From the IMG/VR virus record IMGVR_UViG_3300006868_000042, positions 1 to 37,650 of that record: DNA of 37,650 bases. One strand, written 5' to 3'. The stretch's first letter is position 1; each line of letters begins with the position of its first letter. The position numbers and the translations under genes are program-made. Below the pieces are notes generated by a model. It searched no databases. It had not been told where the DNA came from and saw only the letters and a program-made list of their open reading frames with translations. The stretch is from a virus. Shown piece by piece: positions 23,211 through 30,765 of this stretch.

Positions 23211-23486
23211 TTACCAAAGTTTAACAGTTATACGTTCAATGTCTTCTTCGTTAACTATCTCAATAGAGTTACCCTCCTTATCGAATCCTACACAATAATC
23301 TAAACAAGCTATTAAGGTTAAACCACTTTCTACTACTGGAGCTACTTTTAAAGAGTACTGTAAGTCTAAATCTAAACCAGTTAATGTTACATAAGAGTTA
23401 AGACCTCTAGTACCGTACTCTAATTCTTTTACTTCGTTGATGATTGCTCTTTTAACATCTTGAATTTGTCCGCTTCTTAATTTCAT
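23211..23486 (-). CDS. Hypothetical protein, first gene after P3
   Basis: A 91-residue protein from the ATG at 23486 (MKLRSGQIQDVKRAIINEVK, then YSLKVAPVVESGLTLIACLD). The open frame extends up to 23558, but that part contains promoter P3, so the downstream start is preferred. The leader AAAACGAATAAAT matches the other promoter-proximal genes. Family not recognised; an alpha/beta layout ending in EEDIERITVKLW. Confidence 0.65.
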   Translation of the reverse strand: MKLRSGQIQDVKRAIINEVKELEYGTRGLNSYVTLTGLDLDLQYSLKVAPVVESGLTLIACLDYCVGFDKEGNSIEIVNEEDIERITVKLW

Positions 23487-23515
23487 ATTTATTCGTTTTT
23501 TAATTATTGATATAT

Positions 23516-23557
23516 CAAATATACAGACTTTTGTTTGTAACTGAAAACTTTTTAACA
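23516..23557 (-). promoter_or_regulatory. Promoter P3 with diverged operator copy
   Basis: The -7 element TATATTTG (23516-23523) lies 8 bp after a 26-bp element (23532-23557) with arms TGTTAAAAAG and GTTACAAACA around TTTTCA. The outer TGTT and AACA and the central TTTCA are conserved with P1, P2 and P4. It directs the 91-residue, 55-residue and DnaA-like genes. Confidence 0.78.
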
Positions 23558-23586
23558 TAAAAAAAGCACCTAATTTCTTAAGTGCT
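23558..23586 (-). terminator. Intrinsic terminator of the P4 replication operon
   Basis: On the minus strand AGCACTTAA and TTAGGTGCT form a 9-bp stem (one G-U) with a GAAA tetraloop, followed by seven T residues. It lies 25 bp after the rusA stop and touches the P3 operator. The box TTCTCATTGAAAATCA precedes it, as at 17.17 kb. Confidence 0.9.
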
Positions 23587-23610
23587 TGATTTTCAATGAG
23601 AAAAAATTAA

Positions 23611-23961
23611 CTATAAACTCTCTAGAACTAGATTGAATGATGGTTTTTCTAAGTCTGGATGAGGTTCTATAGTGATACCTTTACAGTATTTAGGTGAATC
23701 ATCTATAATATAACCTAGCTTTTTAAGAGTGTCTTCAAATATCTTGATCATTGTTATAACATTAGAAGGATCATGCCTAGAATTAACATGCATCTTGATC
23801 CTATACTCTTTCTTTATATTAGGGATGTTATTATCTAAAACTTCTTTAAAAATAGCGTACCACCTATCTTTTTGTTTCTTCCTAACTGTCCAATGTTTCC
23901 CGGCGTACCAATCGTTTAATGATATTGGATTCTCTTTAATTGTATAGTGATAATGAGCCAT
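23611..23961 (-). CDS. rusA: RusA-like Holliday junction resolvase
   Basis: A 116-residue protein. Key segments are NPISLNDWYAGKHW near the start, HDPSNVITMIKIFEDTLKKL (Asp64, Asn67, Asp77) and GYIIDDSPKY (Asp87/Asp88). These are the conserved acidic residues and layout of RusA, a homodimeric endonuclease that resolves branched DNA before packaging. Normal length. Its start touches the metallophosphoesterase stop, and it closes the P4 operon. Confidence 0.85.
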   Translation of the reverse strand: MAHYHYTIKENPISLNDWYAGKHWTVRKKQKDRWYAIFKEVLDNNIPNIKKEYRIKMHVNSRHDPSNVITMIKIFEDTLKKLGYIIDDSPKYCKGITIEPHPDLEKPSFNLVLESL

Positions 23962-25037
23962 TAAAATAAGTGAGTTAAACTAGCTATTCTTCCAAATAAC
24001 TTATGATGTAAAAATCCTTCGACAGCTTTAGGAGCATGTTGAAACCCATTTCGATGATGCCAGGAGTCAGTTCCAGAAGGAGATCTTAATGTCTCAACAT
24101 TCACATTCATATAGTCTTTAGAAACTTTATGATGTAGATGTTTAGTATAGATATAATAATGATCACAATCTACCCAATGTTCTTTAGCTTCAATACTCAT
24201 AAGTTGAGGTAACTTATCAGCTTTAGCTCCATCTCCGTGAGTAGTTCCAATTAAGTTTTTACCGTACTTGTAGTATTTTCTATGAGCAATTGAAACATCA
24301 AATGTTACATTCTTAGATTTTCTAAACCAAGCTTCAACCCCTTGAGCTAACATAAATCCGCTCATGTAATCGTGATTAGATGGATCATAAATAACGTGAA
24401 CATCAGCAACACTAGAACAAATCTCAATCAATTCAACCATTAGTTTAAAAGCCATTCTAAAAGCATCATACCACATAAGAGAAGCATCTTGCTGTGTTCC
24501 AGATGTAGTAGTGTTTTTAGGGGTATCAACGTGAAGAACATCGTTACCCATATTAAAAACTATCTTATCAATGTTGAATCCAGAAGATTTATCTAATAAA
24601 CCTATAATTCCTTCTTTAGCTCTATCTTCAGCGATCATGTGATTATAAGGATCACCAGTTTCAAAAGCACTTGATAATTTCCCTAAATGTAAATCAGCTA
24701 ATCCGATAAACAAAAGATGATCATCCTCTGATGCTTTTCTTTTGATTTTAGGGAACTTTGGGGCTAGTGACTTAATCTCATCTAGTATTTCAGCTTTTAT
24801 CTCATCTAATGACTTAACATCGTTCTTTGCGAACATCGAAAACTTTTCAGATTTATACCAATAATGCTTAATATCTTTTAAGTCGATACCTGCTTGAGTA
24901 GCTTCTTCTTTTAATAATGATTCTCTTTCGTTCTTATCATTTTTGAACTCTTTCCAAACTTGATATTCTTCAGGGCTCATCCTAACTTGATGAGGGTTTT
25001 TCTTTCTATAATCCATTGTGGCTTTTTTACTAGGCAT
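23961..25037 (-). CDS. Calcineurin-like metallophosphoesterase
   Basis: A 358-residue protein. Residues 1-100 are basic, helical and coiled (HQVRMSPEEYQVWKEFKNDK). The phosphoesterase domain follows: ADLHLGK (Asp115, His117), GND (164-166), SNHD (220-223), THGDG (His267) and TKHLHH (His300, His302). That is the complete dinuclear-metal motif series. Relatives act as nucleases (SbcD/Mre11) or phosphatases. Its position with exonuclease, helicase and resolvase favours a DNA substrate. The extra N-terminal region may bind DNA. Confidence 0.8.
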   Translation of the reverse strand: MPSKKATMDYRKKNPHQVRMSPEEYQVWKEFKNDKNERESLLKEEATQAGIDLKDIKHYWYKSEKFSMFAKNDVKSLDEIKAEILDEIKSLAPKFPKIKRKASEDDHLLFIGLADLHLGKLSSAFETGDPYNHMIAEDRAKEGIIGLLDKSSGFNIDKIVFNMGNDVLHVDTPKNTTTSGTQQDASLMWYDAFRMAFKLMVELIEICSSVADVHVIYDPSNHDYMSGFMLAQGVEAWFRKSKNVTFDVSIAHRKYYKYGKNLIGTTHGDGAKADKLPQLMSIEAKEHWVDCDHYYIYTKHLHHKVSKDYMNVNVETLRSPSGTDSWHHRNGFQHAPKAVEGFLHHKLFGRIASLTHLF

Positions 25038-25072
25038 TCTTATTTATTTGTGTGTAAAATATTAAAAATTAA

Positions 25073-25369
25073 TTAAATAGAGTCGTATAAAACTTCTTTA
25101 ATCTCATTAAGTTCCTTCTCTTGTACTCTTAACTTTCTTTGATAAGACGTAATCGCCGCATCTCTTCTACAATCTTCTAACTCCATTTTCTGTAGTTTAT
25201 GCTGACACATCTCTAAAGTATTCTGTAAGTACATTATATGAATTCTAACATTCCTTAGATCATTTAATGTTTTTTTAACCGATTCGCTTTTATCTTGTCT
25301 GGCATCTAACTTTGCTATGATAGTTCCTAAAACTCCATAACTGTATAATGTATTTCCTTCTATATTCAT
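25073..25369 (-). CDS. Coiled-coil hypothetical protein
   Basis: A 98-residue protein, almost entirely helical with heptad-like spacing (LQNTLEMCQHKLQKMELEDC, then YQRKLRVQEKELNEIKEVL). Family not recognised. It lies between the helicase (2-bp gap) and the phosphoesterase, so a small accessory factor of the replisome is possible. Confidence 0.6.
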   Translation of the reverse strand: MNIEGNTLYSYGVLGTIIAKLDARQDKSESVKKTLNDLRNVRIHIMYLQNTLEMCQHKLQKMELEDCRRDAAITSYQRKLRVQEKELNEIKEVLYDSI

Positions 25370-25371
25370 TT

Positions 25372-26415
25372 TTAAAATGGTATTGAATCCTCATCTCTAT
25401 TAAATGTTGTTCCTTTGTTAAATGCTTCAGTGGTTTCTTCTTTATCAAAGCTCATTTCTTCTTGAATCCCACACCTTTCTTTAAGCTTAGTCCTATCAGC
25501 GTAAATATCCACTCCGTCCCAATCTTTACAGTAGTAAGCGTTCATTTCCTTATTGTAAAAGAAAGTATAATCTCCTTTCTTAGAAGCACCTTTGGGCTTT
25601 TCTTTAGCTATCCTTATAATAGCCTCGTTTGCTTCGTAAGTTCCTTGTCCGTTATCTCTAGTAACTCCGTAAGGAGGTCTCCATACTATAATCATCTGTT
25701 CACCTTTTCTAAACCACGCTTGACCTCCGGCAAACTCTCTTGGAGTCGGTATTGGGCAAAATCTCTTACCATCTTTTTCGATGATAGGCTGGTCTCTAAC
25801 GTGAGTGATTAAGCAGTTATGTCTACCGGTTTTTCTAGCGTTTCTTCTACACTTACCTAAAAGTTCTTCAACATACAAATCTTGTCTACCGCTAAAATCA
25901 TGCTTAACTTCGTTAAATGGATCAATTGTTGTAGTATTGAATTTCCATCCAAGTTCTTCTTCAACTTGATCAACCATTTCATAATATTGATCTAAAGTCA
26001 TAGTATCGTCTTTAGGGTCGATAACTACAAAGTGTTCACCTATAAAATACTCCGCTTGGCTTTTATCCGCTTCAGTCATTTTAACATCATCTTTACCGAA
26101 GTAAGGCTTGTTAACGTACTTATGGCAAAGTTCAGCGAAAACCTCGTGTACTTCTCCAGTCTCAGGAGTAAATATAATATGCTTATCTCCGTATATACAA
26201 GATAGGTTAACTAATATCTCTAACCACCATTCTGACTTACCCGAAGCAGGTGCGCCTGCGATATAAGTAGTACAACCTTTTTTAATAGACATTCCGCACT
26301 TATCGAAGTCAAATCCGATTTCTTTACCTCTCGTTAATCCTTTTTCTCTTAGCTTAAATAATTCATTAGAAACGTCCTTAAGCTCGTAATAGTGTTTTGG
26401 TTTGTTCGTTTTCAT
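25372..26415 (-). CDS. DnaB-like replicative helicase (RecA-fold ATPase) with SSB-like tail
   Basis: A 347-residue protein. IAGAPASGKSEWW (residues 52-64) is the Walker A loop, TTTIDPFNEVKHDF the Walker B strand, and GRHNCLITHVRDQP plus EFAGGQAWFRKGEQMIIVWR match later DnaB/Twinkle-type motifs. It lacks the DnaB N-terminal domain and any primase part, so it is short. It would unwind DNA at the fork. The last residues, NRDEDSIPF, copy the acidic peptide tip of SSB proteins, an unexpected feature for a helicase. It sits 6 bp downstream of the PP-loop gene. Confidence 0.8.
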   Translation of the reverse strand: MKTNKPKHYYELKDVSNELFKLREKGLTRGKEIGFDFDKCGMSIKKGCTTYIAGAPASGKSEWWLEILVNLSCIYGDKHIIFTPETGEVHEVFAELCHKYVNKPYFGKDDVKMTEADKSQAEYFIGEHFVVIDPKDDTMTLDQYYEMVDQVEEELGWKFNTTTIDPFNEVKHDFSGRQDLYVEELLGKCRRNARKTGRHNCLITHVRDQPIIEKDGKRFCPIPTPREFAGGQAWFRKGEQMIIVWRPPYGVTRDNGQGTYEANEAIIRIAKEKPKGASKKGDYTFFYNKEMNAYYCKDWDGVDIYADRTKLKERCGIQEEMSFDKEETTEAFNKGTTFNRDEDSIPF

Positions 26416-26421
26416 ATTATT

Positions 26422-27297
26422 TTAATTGTTATTGTCGTCTCCGCACATTGAGAAAATATCACAGCTTTCTTCAAATAAATCAAGCTGCTCTGATGTTTCA
26501 GAACTATCATCTTTAACAATTAAGTCAACGGCATTTTCAATATACCATTCAGCAGATCTGTTTTTTCTAAAGAATGTTATCTTATAATTATCAGATTTGC
26601 CTTCAAGACTTCTTGATTCAGGGATAAAATTTGAATACTCTTCTTCAAGGATCTTAAAAGAATTAAATTTTTCAGGAGCTTCAAAAGCAATCTTTAGAAG
26701 TTTTTTTTCTGACTTCTTCCAACACGTTTTGCAATTGCCTTGATAACCTTTTAACTCTAATCTAAAAGGCTGTTCATCCCACCATGAGTTCACTTTTGTC
26801 TTTGTTGTTTTTACTTCTGTTACTAATGGATAAAGAAGTTTGTGTTCTTTTCTTTTACTGTTTATTCTGTCAATCTCATCATACCTTATTCCAATTGCAG
26901 TATAGTAATCTTTCCAACCTATACTTCTTAAATAGCTTTTAATTGGCTGGAGTTTTAACTCTCTATTACAATGAGGATAAGAATTGTTTGGTATTCCATA
27001 AACCTGAATCATTTCTTCAAAAAGTCTATTTGACCTTGTAGCCGTTTCAAAGTTTACTATTTTATGTGTAGTTCCTTTACCGTGTTCTTTATGAAAAACT
27101 CCCTCAACCCAAATAACTTCAATATTAAATAGATTAGCGCATCTTTCTACAAATAAAAGAGTCTCTTCATTTTCTTCTCCAGTATTAGCAAAAACAACTT
27201 TTATCTCATACTTATCTTGCCAATTGTTTAAAATCCAATAAAGCATATATCCTGATGTTTCTCCACCGCTAAAACTTACAAGTAACTTCTCTTTCAT
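26422..27297 (-). CDS. PP-loop (PAPS reductase/DndC-like) family enzyme
   Basis: A 291-residue protein. LLVSFSGGETSGYML is the adenylate-binding PP-loop (SGGxxS), VVFANTGEENEETL the following strand-loop, YPHCNRELKLQPIKSYL a Cys-containing motif, and YYTAIGIRYDEIDRI the second nucleotide contact. CKTCW near residue 199 and a Cys-containing C-terminus could bind metal. Relatives reduce PAPS, thiolate tRNA or act in DNA phosphorothioation. No partner of those pathways is visible, so the substrate is unknown. Its position between replisome organiser and helicase suggests work on nucleotides or DNA. Confidence 0.75.
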   Translation of the reverse strand: MKEKLLVSFSGGETSGYMLYWILNNWQDKYEIKVVFANTGEENEETLLFVERCANLFNIEVIWVEGVFHKEHGKGTTHKIVNFETATRSNRLFEEMIQVYGIPNNSYPHCNRELKLQPIKSYLRSIGWKDYYTAIGIRYDEIDRINSKRKEHKLLYPLVTEVKTTKTKVNSWWDEQPFRLELKGYQGNCKTCWKKSEKKLLKIAFEAPEKFNSFKILEEEYSNFIPESRSLEGKSDNYKITFFRKNRSAEWYIENAVDLIVKDDSSETSEQLDLFEESCDIFSMCGDDNNN

Positions 27298-27308
27298 ATT
27301 ATTCTATT

Positions 27309-28007
27309 TTAAAAGTGTTCGTTAAATCCTGTAGAGTAAGATTCGTTTTTAATTATCTTAACGTCGTTCTTTTTAACTTCCTGGTCTCGTTTAAGCCAAT
27401 TAAGTATAGTTAGGTAAACGCTTTTTACTTGCTTATTCTTTTTCCAACCTTCAATCTTAGCTATGTAGTGATCAATAGTAGCAGAATCATAGTGTTTCAA
27501 AAGTTTATCGTAATCTTTCATTGATAATATCAAATGACCATTTTCGTAATAATTTGATGGATCTTCGACTTCAGTTGTTATAGTAGCAATTCCTTTAACA
27601 CTAGAATAATTATCTATCAAAAAATTGAATGATTTATCTACATCAGTTTTATCTAAAACATCAATATTGTCTCTAACAGAAGATGGCAACTCATTGAATG
27701 TTTCAATAGCACTCTTCTTCATGTTTGTATTGTATTTCTGATGCTTCATATAATTAACTAAAATAATGTAGTTATCAACGTACTTCACTTTGCCTAATCT
27801 TTGAAAAACATCTAATGCATCCTTTATGCATTCAATAGATAATCCTGTTTCGAATGACATCTTTCTTTTAGATGCTTCATAAATCCCTAACATATTTGTC
27901 TTCTCATTTGTGATCAAATAAAGGAATAACAGTTTGTACTCTGGAGCTATATCCTCTATAAAAGGGTCACTCCAAAAGGCAGTATTAACGCTTCTTTTTT
28001 TGCTCAT
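27309..28007 (-). CDS. DnaD-like replisome organiser
   Basis: A 232-residue protein. The N-terminal part, RSVNTAFWSDPFIEDIAPEY then LLFLYLITNEKTNMLGIYEA, is a pattern common to phage replication-initiation proteins with a winged-helix domain. LGKVKYVDNYIILVNYMKHQ follows. The C-terminal third has helices like a DnaD/DnaB2-type domain, with VYLTILNWLKRDQ near the end. It would bind the origin and help load the helicase encoded two genes downstream. It overlaps the membrane-protein gene by 23 bp. Confidence 0.7.
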   Translation of the reverse strand: MSKKRSVNTAFWSDPFIEDIAPEYKLLFLYLITNEKTNMLGIYEASKRKMSFETGLSIECIKDALDVFQRLGKVKYVDNYIILVNYMKHQKYNTNMKKSAIETFNELPSSVRDNIDVLDKTDVDKSFNFLIDNYSSVKGIATITTEVEDPSNYYENGHLILSMKDYDKLLKHYDSATIDHYIAKIEGWKKNKQVKSVYLTILNWLKRDQEVKKNDVKIIKNESYSTGFNEHF

Positions 28008-28368
28008 AAGTTTGTTTTTTAAGTAAGTGTCTGTAAAATAAATTAAAAAAAGTGTTCCAAGTAAGACCTAAGATTAAAAAATCTATTAACGGGTTAATCA
28101 TAACATCATATAATACTATCGCTAAAGTCAAGTTAATAATCATAGAACTCTTAAAGAAGTGGAAAGCATCCGTAAACCATACTGGTATACTAGTTCTACC
28201 CTGCTTAACGTCTCCGTTAATGTATTTATTCCTCCAAGATACTTGACCATTCCACCATCTAGCTCTAAATAAATCGTTATTAAATATTGATCTATGAAAA
28301 TGGAATTGAGTTACGTCCATTATAGCATTACAGATAGAAGCTAATAGAACAAAAATAAAACTAATCAT
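27985..28368 (-). CDS. Membrane protein of unknown function
   Basis: A 127-residue protein. A hydrophobic N-terminus (ISFIFVLLASICNAIMDVTQ) and a second long hydrophobic stretch (INLTLAIVLYDVMINPLIDF, continuing to residue 113) give about three membrane segments. A conserved-looking loop, SIFNNDLFRARWWNGQVSWR, holds several His, Trp and Arg residues. I recall similar proteins in other Bacteroidota phages but no function. It overlaps both neighbours (4 bp upstream, 23 bp downstream). Confidence 0.6.
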   Translation of the reverse strand: MISFIFVLLASICNAIMDVTQFHFHRSIFNNDLFRARWWNGQVSWRNKYINGDVKQGRTSIPVWFTDAFHFFKSSMIINLTLAIVLYDVMINPLIDFLILGLTWNTFFNLFYRHLLKKQTYEQKKKR

Positions 28369-28571
28369 CTTCTTAAGTCTTTAATAAAGTTAACAATTCC
28401 GGCTACTACGAATACGGATATGTAAAAGGCTATAACAATAGCCATAACTACCATAATCGGATAGGTCCAAGAAAACCAATTAGATAATATTCCAGATGTA
28501 ATCATAATGACCAAATAAGTAAATAACTGAGTTAATACGTTTTTTCTAAATCTTTCAAAAAATCTGTTCAT
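28365..28571 (-). CDS. Small two-segment membrane protein
   Basis: A 68-residue protein with a basic N-terminus (NRFFERFRKN), two transmembrane helices (about residues 13-33 and 36-60) and a basic C-terminus (KDLRR). This fits a class II holin-like or superinfection/membrane factor, but it is in the replication operon and far from the endolysin. A UUCG hairpin and A-rich leader precede the start by 17 nt. Confidence 0.6.
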   Translation of the reverse strand: MNRFFERFRKNVLTQLFTYLVIMITSGILSNWFSWTYPIMVVMAIVIAFYISVFVVAGIVNFIKDLRR

Positions 28572-28588
28572 TTTGTTTTGGTTTTAAA

Positions 28589-28602
28589 GCCTCCGAAGAG
28601 GC
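28589..28602 (-). promoter_or_regulatory. UUCG tetraloop hairpin in the 5' leader
   Basis: GCCTC and GAGGC flank TTCG on the minus strand; one further A-T pair extends the stem. It ends 17 nt before the ATG at 28571 and is followed by TTTAAAACCAAAACAAA, with no useful U tract. Probably an mRNA-stabilising or translation-related element, or a weak terminator. Confidence 0.55.
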
Positions 28603-28608
28603 TAGTTA

Positions 28609-28779
28609 TTAAATAAAGAATACCCAAAGTAGACCTTTTAATTCTGCTACTATCGGACCAGCGAATATAATCGCTAATAAGTTATCCCAGTCTTTACAAA
28701 TATCAATAAAGAACACTATTGACATTATCTGGCTAATAATAAAATAAACTGCTAATAAAATTTCTCCTAATTTTCCCAT
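28609..28779 (-). CDS. Small hydrophobic protein
   Basis: A 56-residue protein from the ATG at 28779 (MGKLGEILLAVYFIISQIMS, then WDNLLAIIFAGPIVAELKGL). It has two likely membrane segments joined by a short acidic loop (IDICKDWD). A hairpin with GAAA loop stands 15 nt upstream of the ATG, the same leader design as the next membrane gene. Function unknown. Confidence 0.6.
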   Translation of the reverse strand: MGKLGEILLAVYFIISQIMSIVFFIDICKDWDNLLAIIFAGPIVAELKGLLWVFFI

Positions 28780-28794
28780 TTTGTTTTGTTTTTA

Positions 28795-28816
28795 AGAGGA
28801 GCGTTTCCACCCCTCT
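28795..28816 (-). promoter_or_regulatory. GAAA tetraloop hairpin in the 5' leader
   Basis: AGAGGGGTG and CGCTCCTCT pair over 9 bp (two G-U) around a GAAA loop on the minus strand. It ends 15 nt before the ATG at 28779; the spacer TAAAAACAAAACAAA has no U tract. It has the same layout as hairpins at 4568, 16843, 28589 and 29437. Confidence 0.55.
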
Positions 28817-28850
28817 ATAATTTCTAAATCTAATTCTTTGATCAATTTAC

Positions 28851-29117
28851 TTAAAAAGGCAGATCATCTGTTACCTCTTCATTTGCTTGTTCAGCACTTC
28901 CTTCTGGCTTCCAAGTGTTAACCACTACCGAATGAGTCTTACCATATTGATCTGGTGATTCTCTTTTTTCAGAGATAGTTAAATTAATGTACTTCTTACC
29001 TTTGAACTCAGTGATGTGTTCTTGCGGCAAATCTGATAAACAGATTGAAAAGTTAATAAATCCGTACTGATCATTCTTTTTTCCGTTTCCTACGAAAATC
29101 TTGTCTTGTTGTGACAT
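28851..29117 (-). CDS. Small SSB-like protein with acidic tail
   Basis: An 88-residue protein. The body is beta-rich (QYGFINFSICLSDLPQEHIT, then FKGKKYINLTISEKRES). The end, NEEVTDDLPF, is the acidic peptide tip typical of single-stranded-DNA binding proteins, with which partner proteins dock. Canonical SSB is about twice as long. Its position between exonuclease and helicase fits a role in coating ssDNA for ERF-type annealing. The OB fold is inferred. Confidence 0.62.
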   Translation of the reverse strand: MSQQDKIFVGNGKKNDQYGFINFSICLSDLPQEHITEFKGKKYINLTISEKRESPDQYGKTHSVVVNTWKPEGSAEQANEEVTDDLPF

Positions 29118-29144
29118 ATTATAAAATTTAATTAATTACTGTTT

Positions 29145-29166
29145 AAAAATAGGCATTAAAACGCCT
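29145..29166 (-). terminator. Possible intrinsic terminator or attenuator
   Basis: AGGC and GCCT form a short stem with an 8-base loop and are followed by ATTTTT on the minus strand. A second, related hairpin (GAAAGC/GCTTTC, 29181-29200) lies just upstream; both loops resemble GTTTnAAT. The weak stem makes partial termination more likely than full. Confidence 0.4.
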
Positions 29167-29210
29167 TTTAACGGTCTTTAGAAAGCATTTAAACGCTTTC
29201 TACTTTAGCG

Positions 29211-29420
29211 TTAGCGGTTATTAGTCCGCTGAATAGTGGCGTGGTCAAATGGTATCAAATCTTGCCCATAATCAGCATATACCCCGTAGTGTCTTTCTTC
29301 AACGTCAACCATAGCCACTTTTGCACTAAATGTTTTACCTCTAAACATTTTACTTTCTGTCGGGGTGTCGTCAAATGTCCAGCTTATTGTATCGCCTATT
29401 TCAGCAATTAATTTATCCAT
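29211..29420 (-). CDS. Hypothetical protein
   Basis: A 69-residue protein from the ATG at 29420 (MDKLIAEIGDTISWTFDDTP, then KTFSAKVAMVDVEERHYGVY). It looks like a small beta-barrel. The frame is open to an ATG at 29447, but that would place a 6-bp hairpin (29437-29452) in the coding region. The downstream ATG has the 16-nt hairpin spacing seen at other genes here. Family not recognised. Confidence 0.55.
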   Translation of the reverse strand: MDKLIAEIGDTISWTFDDTPTESKMFRGKTFSAKVAMVDVEERHYGVYADYGQDLIPFDHATIQRTNNR

Positions 29421-29436
29421 AAGTAAGTAAATAACA

Positions 29437-29452
29437 ACCGCTAACAAGCGGT
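29437..29452 (-). promoter_or_regulatory. Hairpin in the 5' leader
   Basis: ACCGCT and AGCGGT form a perfect 6-bp stem around a TGTT loop, ending 16 nt before the preferred start at 29420. No U tract follows. It is the fifth example of this leader arrangement. Confidence 0.45.
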
Positions 29453-29532
29453 CATAGTTAATAAAGCCAATTAAAGTTTGTATTTTATAGGTTGCGGTAG
29501 TAGGTGGCTTTACTAACCATACCGCAAGCCCG

Positions 29533-30147
29533 TTAAATAAATGCGGTTACTACCTCTAAATGGTTTCTAATCTCGATAACCCTTTTCCTAATCTCGTCTA
29601 TTACGTCTTCGTCTCTTTCGATGTCGAAAACCTTAATTCTATACTTCGGGTCTATCTCGTCGTAATTATGGCTCATTAAATCGTATTTAACTAAATCCTC
29701 TGGAGTATTCATTAGAGTATAAACTAATTTAGCTTTCTTTTTACCAGTTAACGCCATATAACATTGTAACTGATAAAAGTAGTCTTTATTAGGTATCTCG
29801 TTATCTAATAAAGGAAAAGTAAAGCAATCCCAAGAGTTTTTCATATCGATTACAGTGTCCTTAGTGATAACATCGGGAGTACCTACTATAAAATCATTTT
29901 CAAACTTCTTTTCGTTTTTTTTGATCCCTTTAAGGTTTAAATGTTTAGCGATAAAATCAATTGATTCATCTTCAACTTGATTACCTTTATCTAAATACTT
30001 ACTACTGATTTCGTTTCGATAACCGTAGATTCTCTCTTTTATCCATTGATCAACGTAAGATTTAGCTGTTTTAGAAAGCCCTCCTTTTTTACGAGAGCTC
30101 GCCATAATTTTACCACATTGACTTGGTCTGATTTTAAATTCTTCCAT
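29533..30147 (-). CDS. YqaJ/lambda-exonuclease-like PD-(D/E)XK exonuclease
   Basis: A 204-residue protein. IRPSQCGKIMASSRKKGGLS is the opening typical of YqaJ-type recombinases. GNQVEDESI supplies Glu59, FIVGTPDVI supplies Asp92, and VIDMKNSWD supplies Asp101 and Lys103. FYQLQCYMAL is the following Q-containing helix. It would resect double-stranded ends and hand ssDNA to the ERF protein encoded directly upstream (one-base overlap). Exonuclease plus annealing protein is a standard phage recombination pair. Confidence 0.88.
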   Translation of the reverse strand: MEEFKIRPSQCGKIMASSRKKGGLSKTAKSYVDQWIKERIYGYRNEISSKYLDKGNQVEDESIDFIAKHLNLKGIKKNEKKFENDFIVGTPDVITKDTVIDMKNSWDCFTFPLLDNEIPNKDYFYQLQCYMALTGKKKAKLVYTLMNTPEDLVKYDLMSHNYDEIDPKYRIKVFDIERDEDVIDEIRKRVIEIRNHLEVVTAFI

Positions 30148-30722
30148 TATTCGTCTTTTAGCTTATTTAACTCTGCTTCGATCTCAGCTGATACATTGTA
30201 CTTTTTCTTAACTTGGTCCATAGAGTAACCAGATTTAAGTCCTACTACTACATTCTTCCAAGCTTTATGATCTTGATTTAAAACCTCTTTAGGTTTAGGT
30301 TTTGGAGTTTGTCTTTTTTGAGCTGGTTTCTCTTGTTCCCCAGATGCGTCTGTATCTTTATCAGTAACTAAACCTAAAATAGCTGATAACGAGTAACGTC
30401 TGTAATAAGTGATCGCTGAACCCATGATCTGAAAGTCATTCATTCCTTTTAACTTAACATCGTCTGGAATGATCATCGTACTATCAATAGACTCTCCTGA
30501 TTCAGCATGAAATATAACAGTAGTTATAGTTGTAAACCCTAAATCGTTGTTACCTAATTGCTGAGTGAATCCTAACCCATTCTTTTTCATTAATGGATTA
30601 ATCGTTTCAAAGATCTGAGCTAAGTTAGCGTAAGTGTAACTAAACCCTTTAGTGTTTTGGTGAATAGCTGGAACTTCTTGTTGAAAGCTAGCTAATGCTT
30701 TAAATAAATTCGTCTTTTCCAT
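30147..30722 (-). CDS. erf: ERF-family single-strand annealing protein
   Basis: A 191-residue protein. LASFQQEVPAIHQNTKGFSY, YANLAQIFETINPLMKKNGL and MGSAITYYRRYSLSAILGLV are hallmark ERF segments, including the Y-R-R-Y helix. A Lys/Pro linker (about 132-146) leads to a C-terminal helical tail. It anneals complementary strands in phage recombination. It overlaps the exonuclease gene by one base. Confidence 0.93.
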   Translation of the reverse strand: MEKTNLFKALASFQQEVPAIHQNTKGFSYTYANLAQIFETINPLMKKNGLGFTQQLGNNDLGFTTITTVIFHAESGESIDSTMIIPDDVKLKGMNDFQIMGSAITYYRRYSLSAILGLVTDKDTDASGEQEKPAQKRQTPKPKPKEVLNQDHKAWKNVVVGLKSGYSMDQVKKKYNVSAEIEAELNKLKDE

Positions 30723-30765
30723 AATGTTTTAAAGTTTGTTTAATAAAAATAAGTAAATAATTGCC

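Noticed and set aside
23487-23558. N-terminal extension of the 91-residue gene to an ATG at 23558
   Set aside because: The extension contains the P3 -7 element and operator; the transcript would start inside it.
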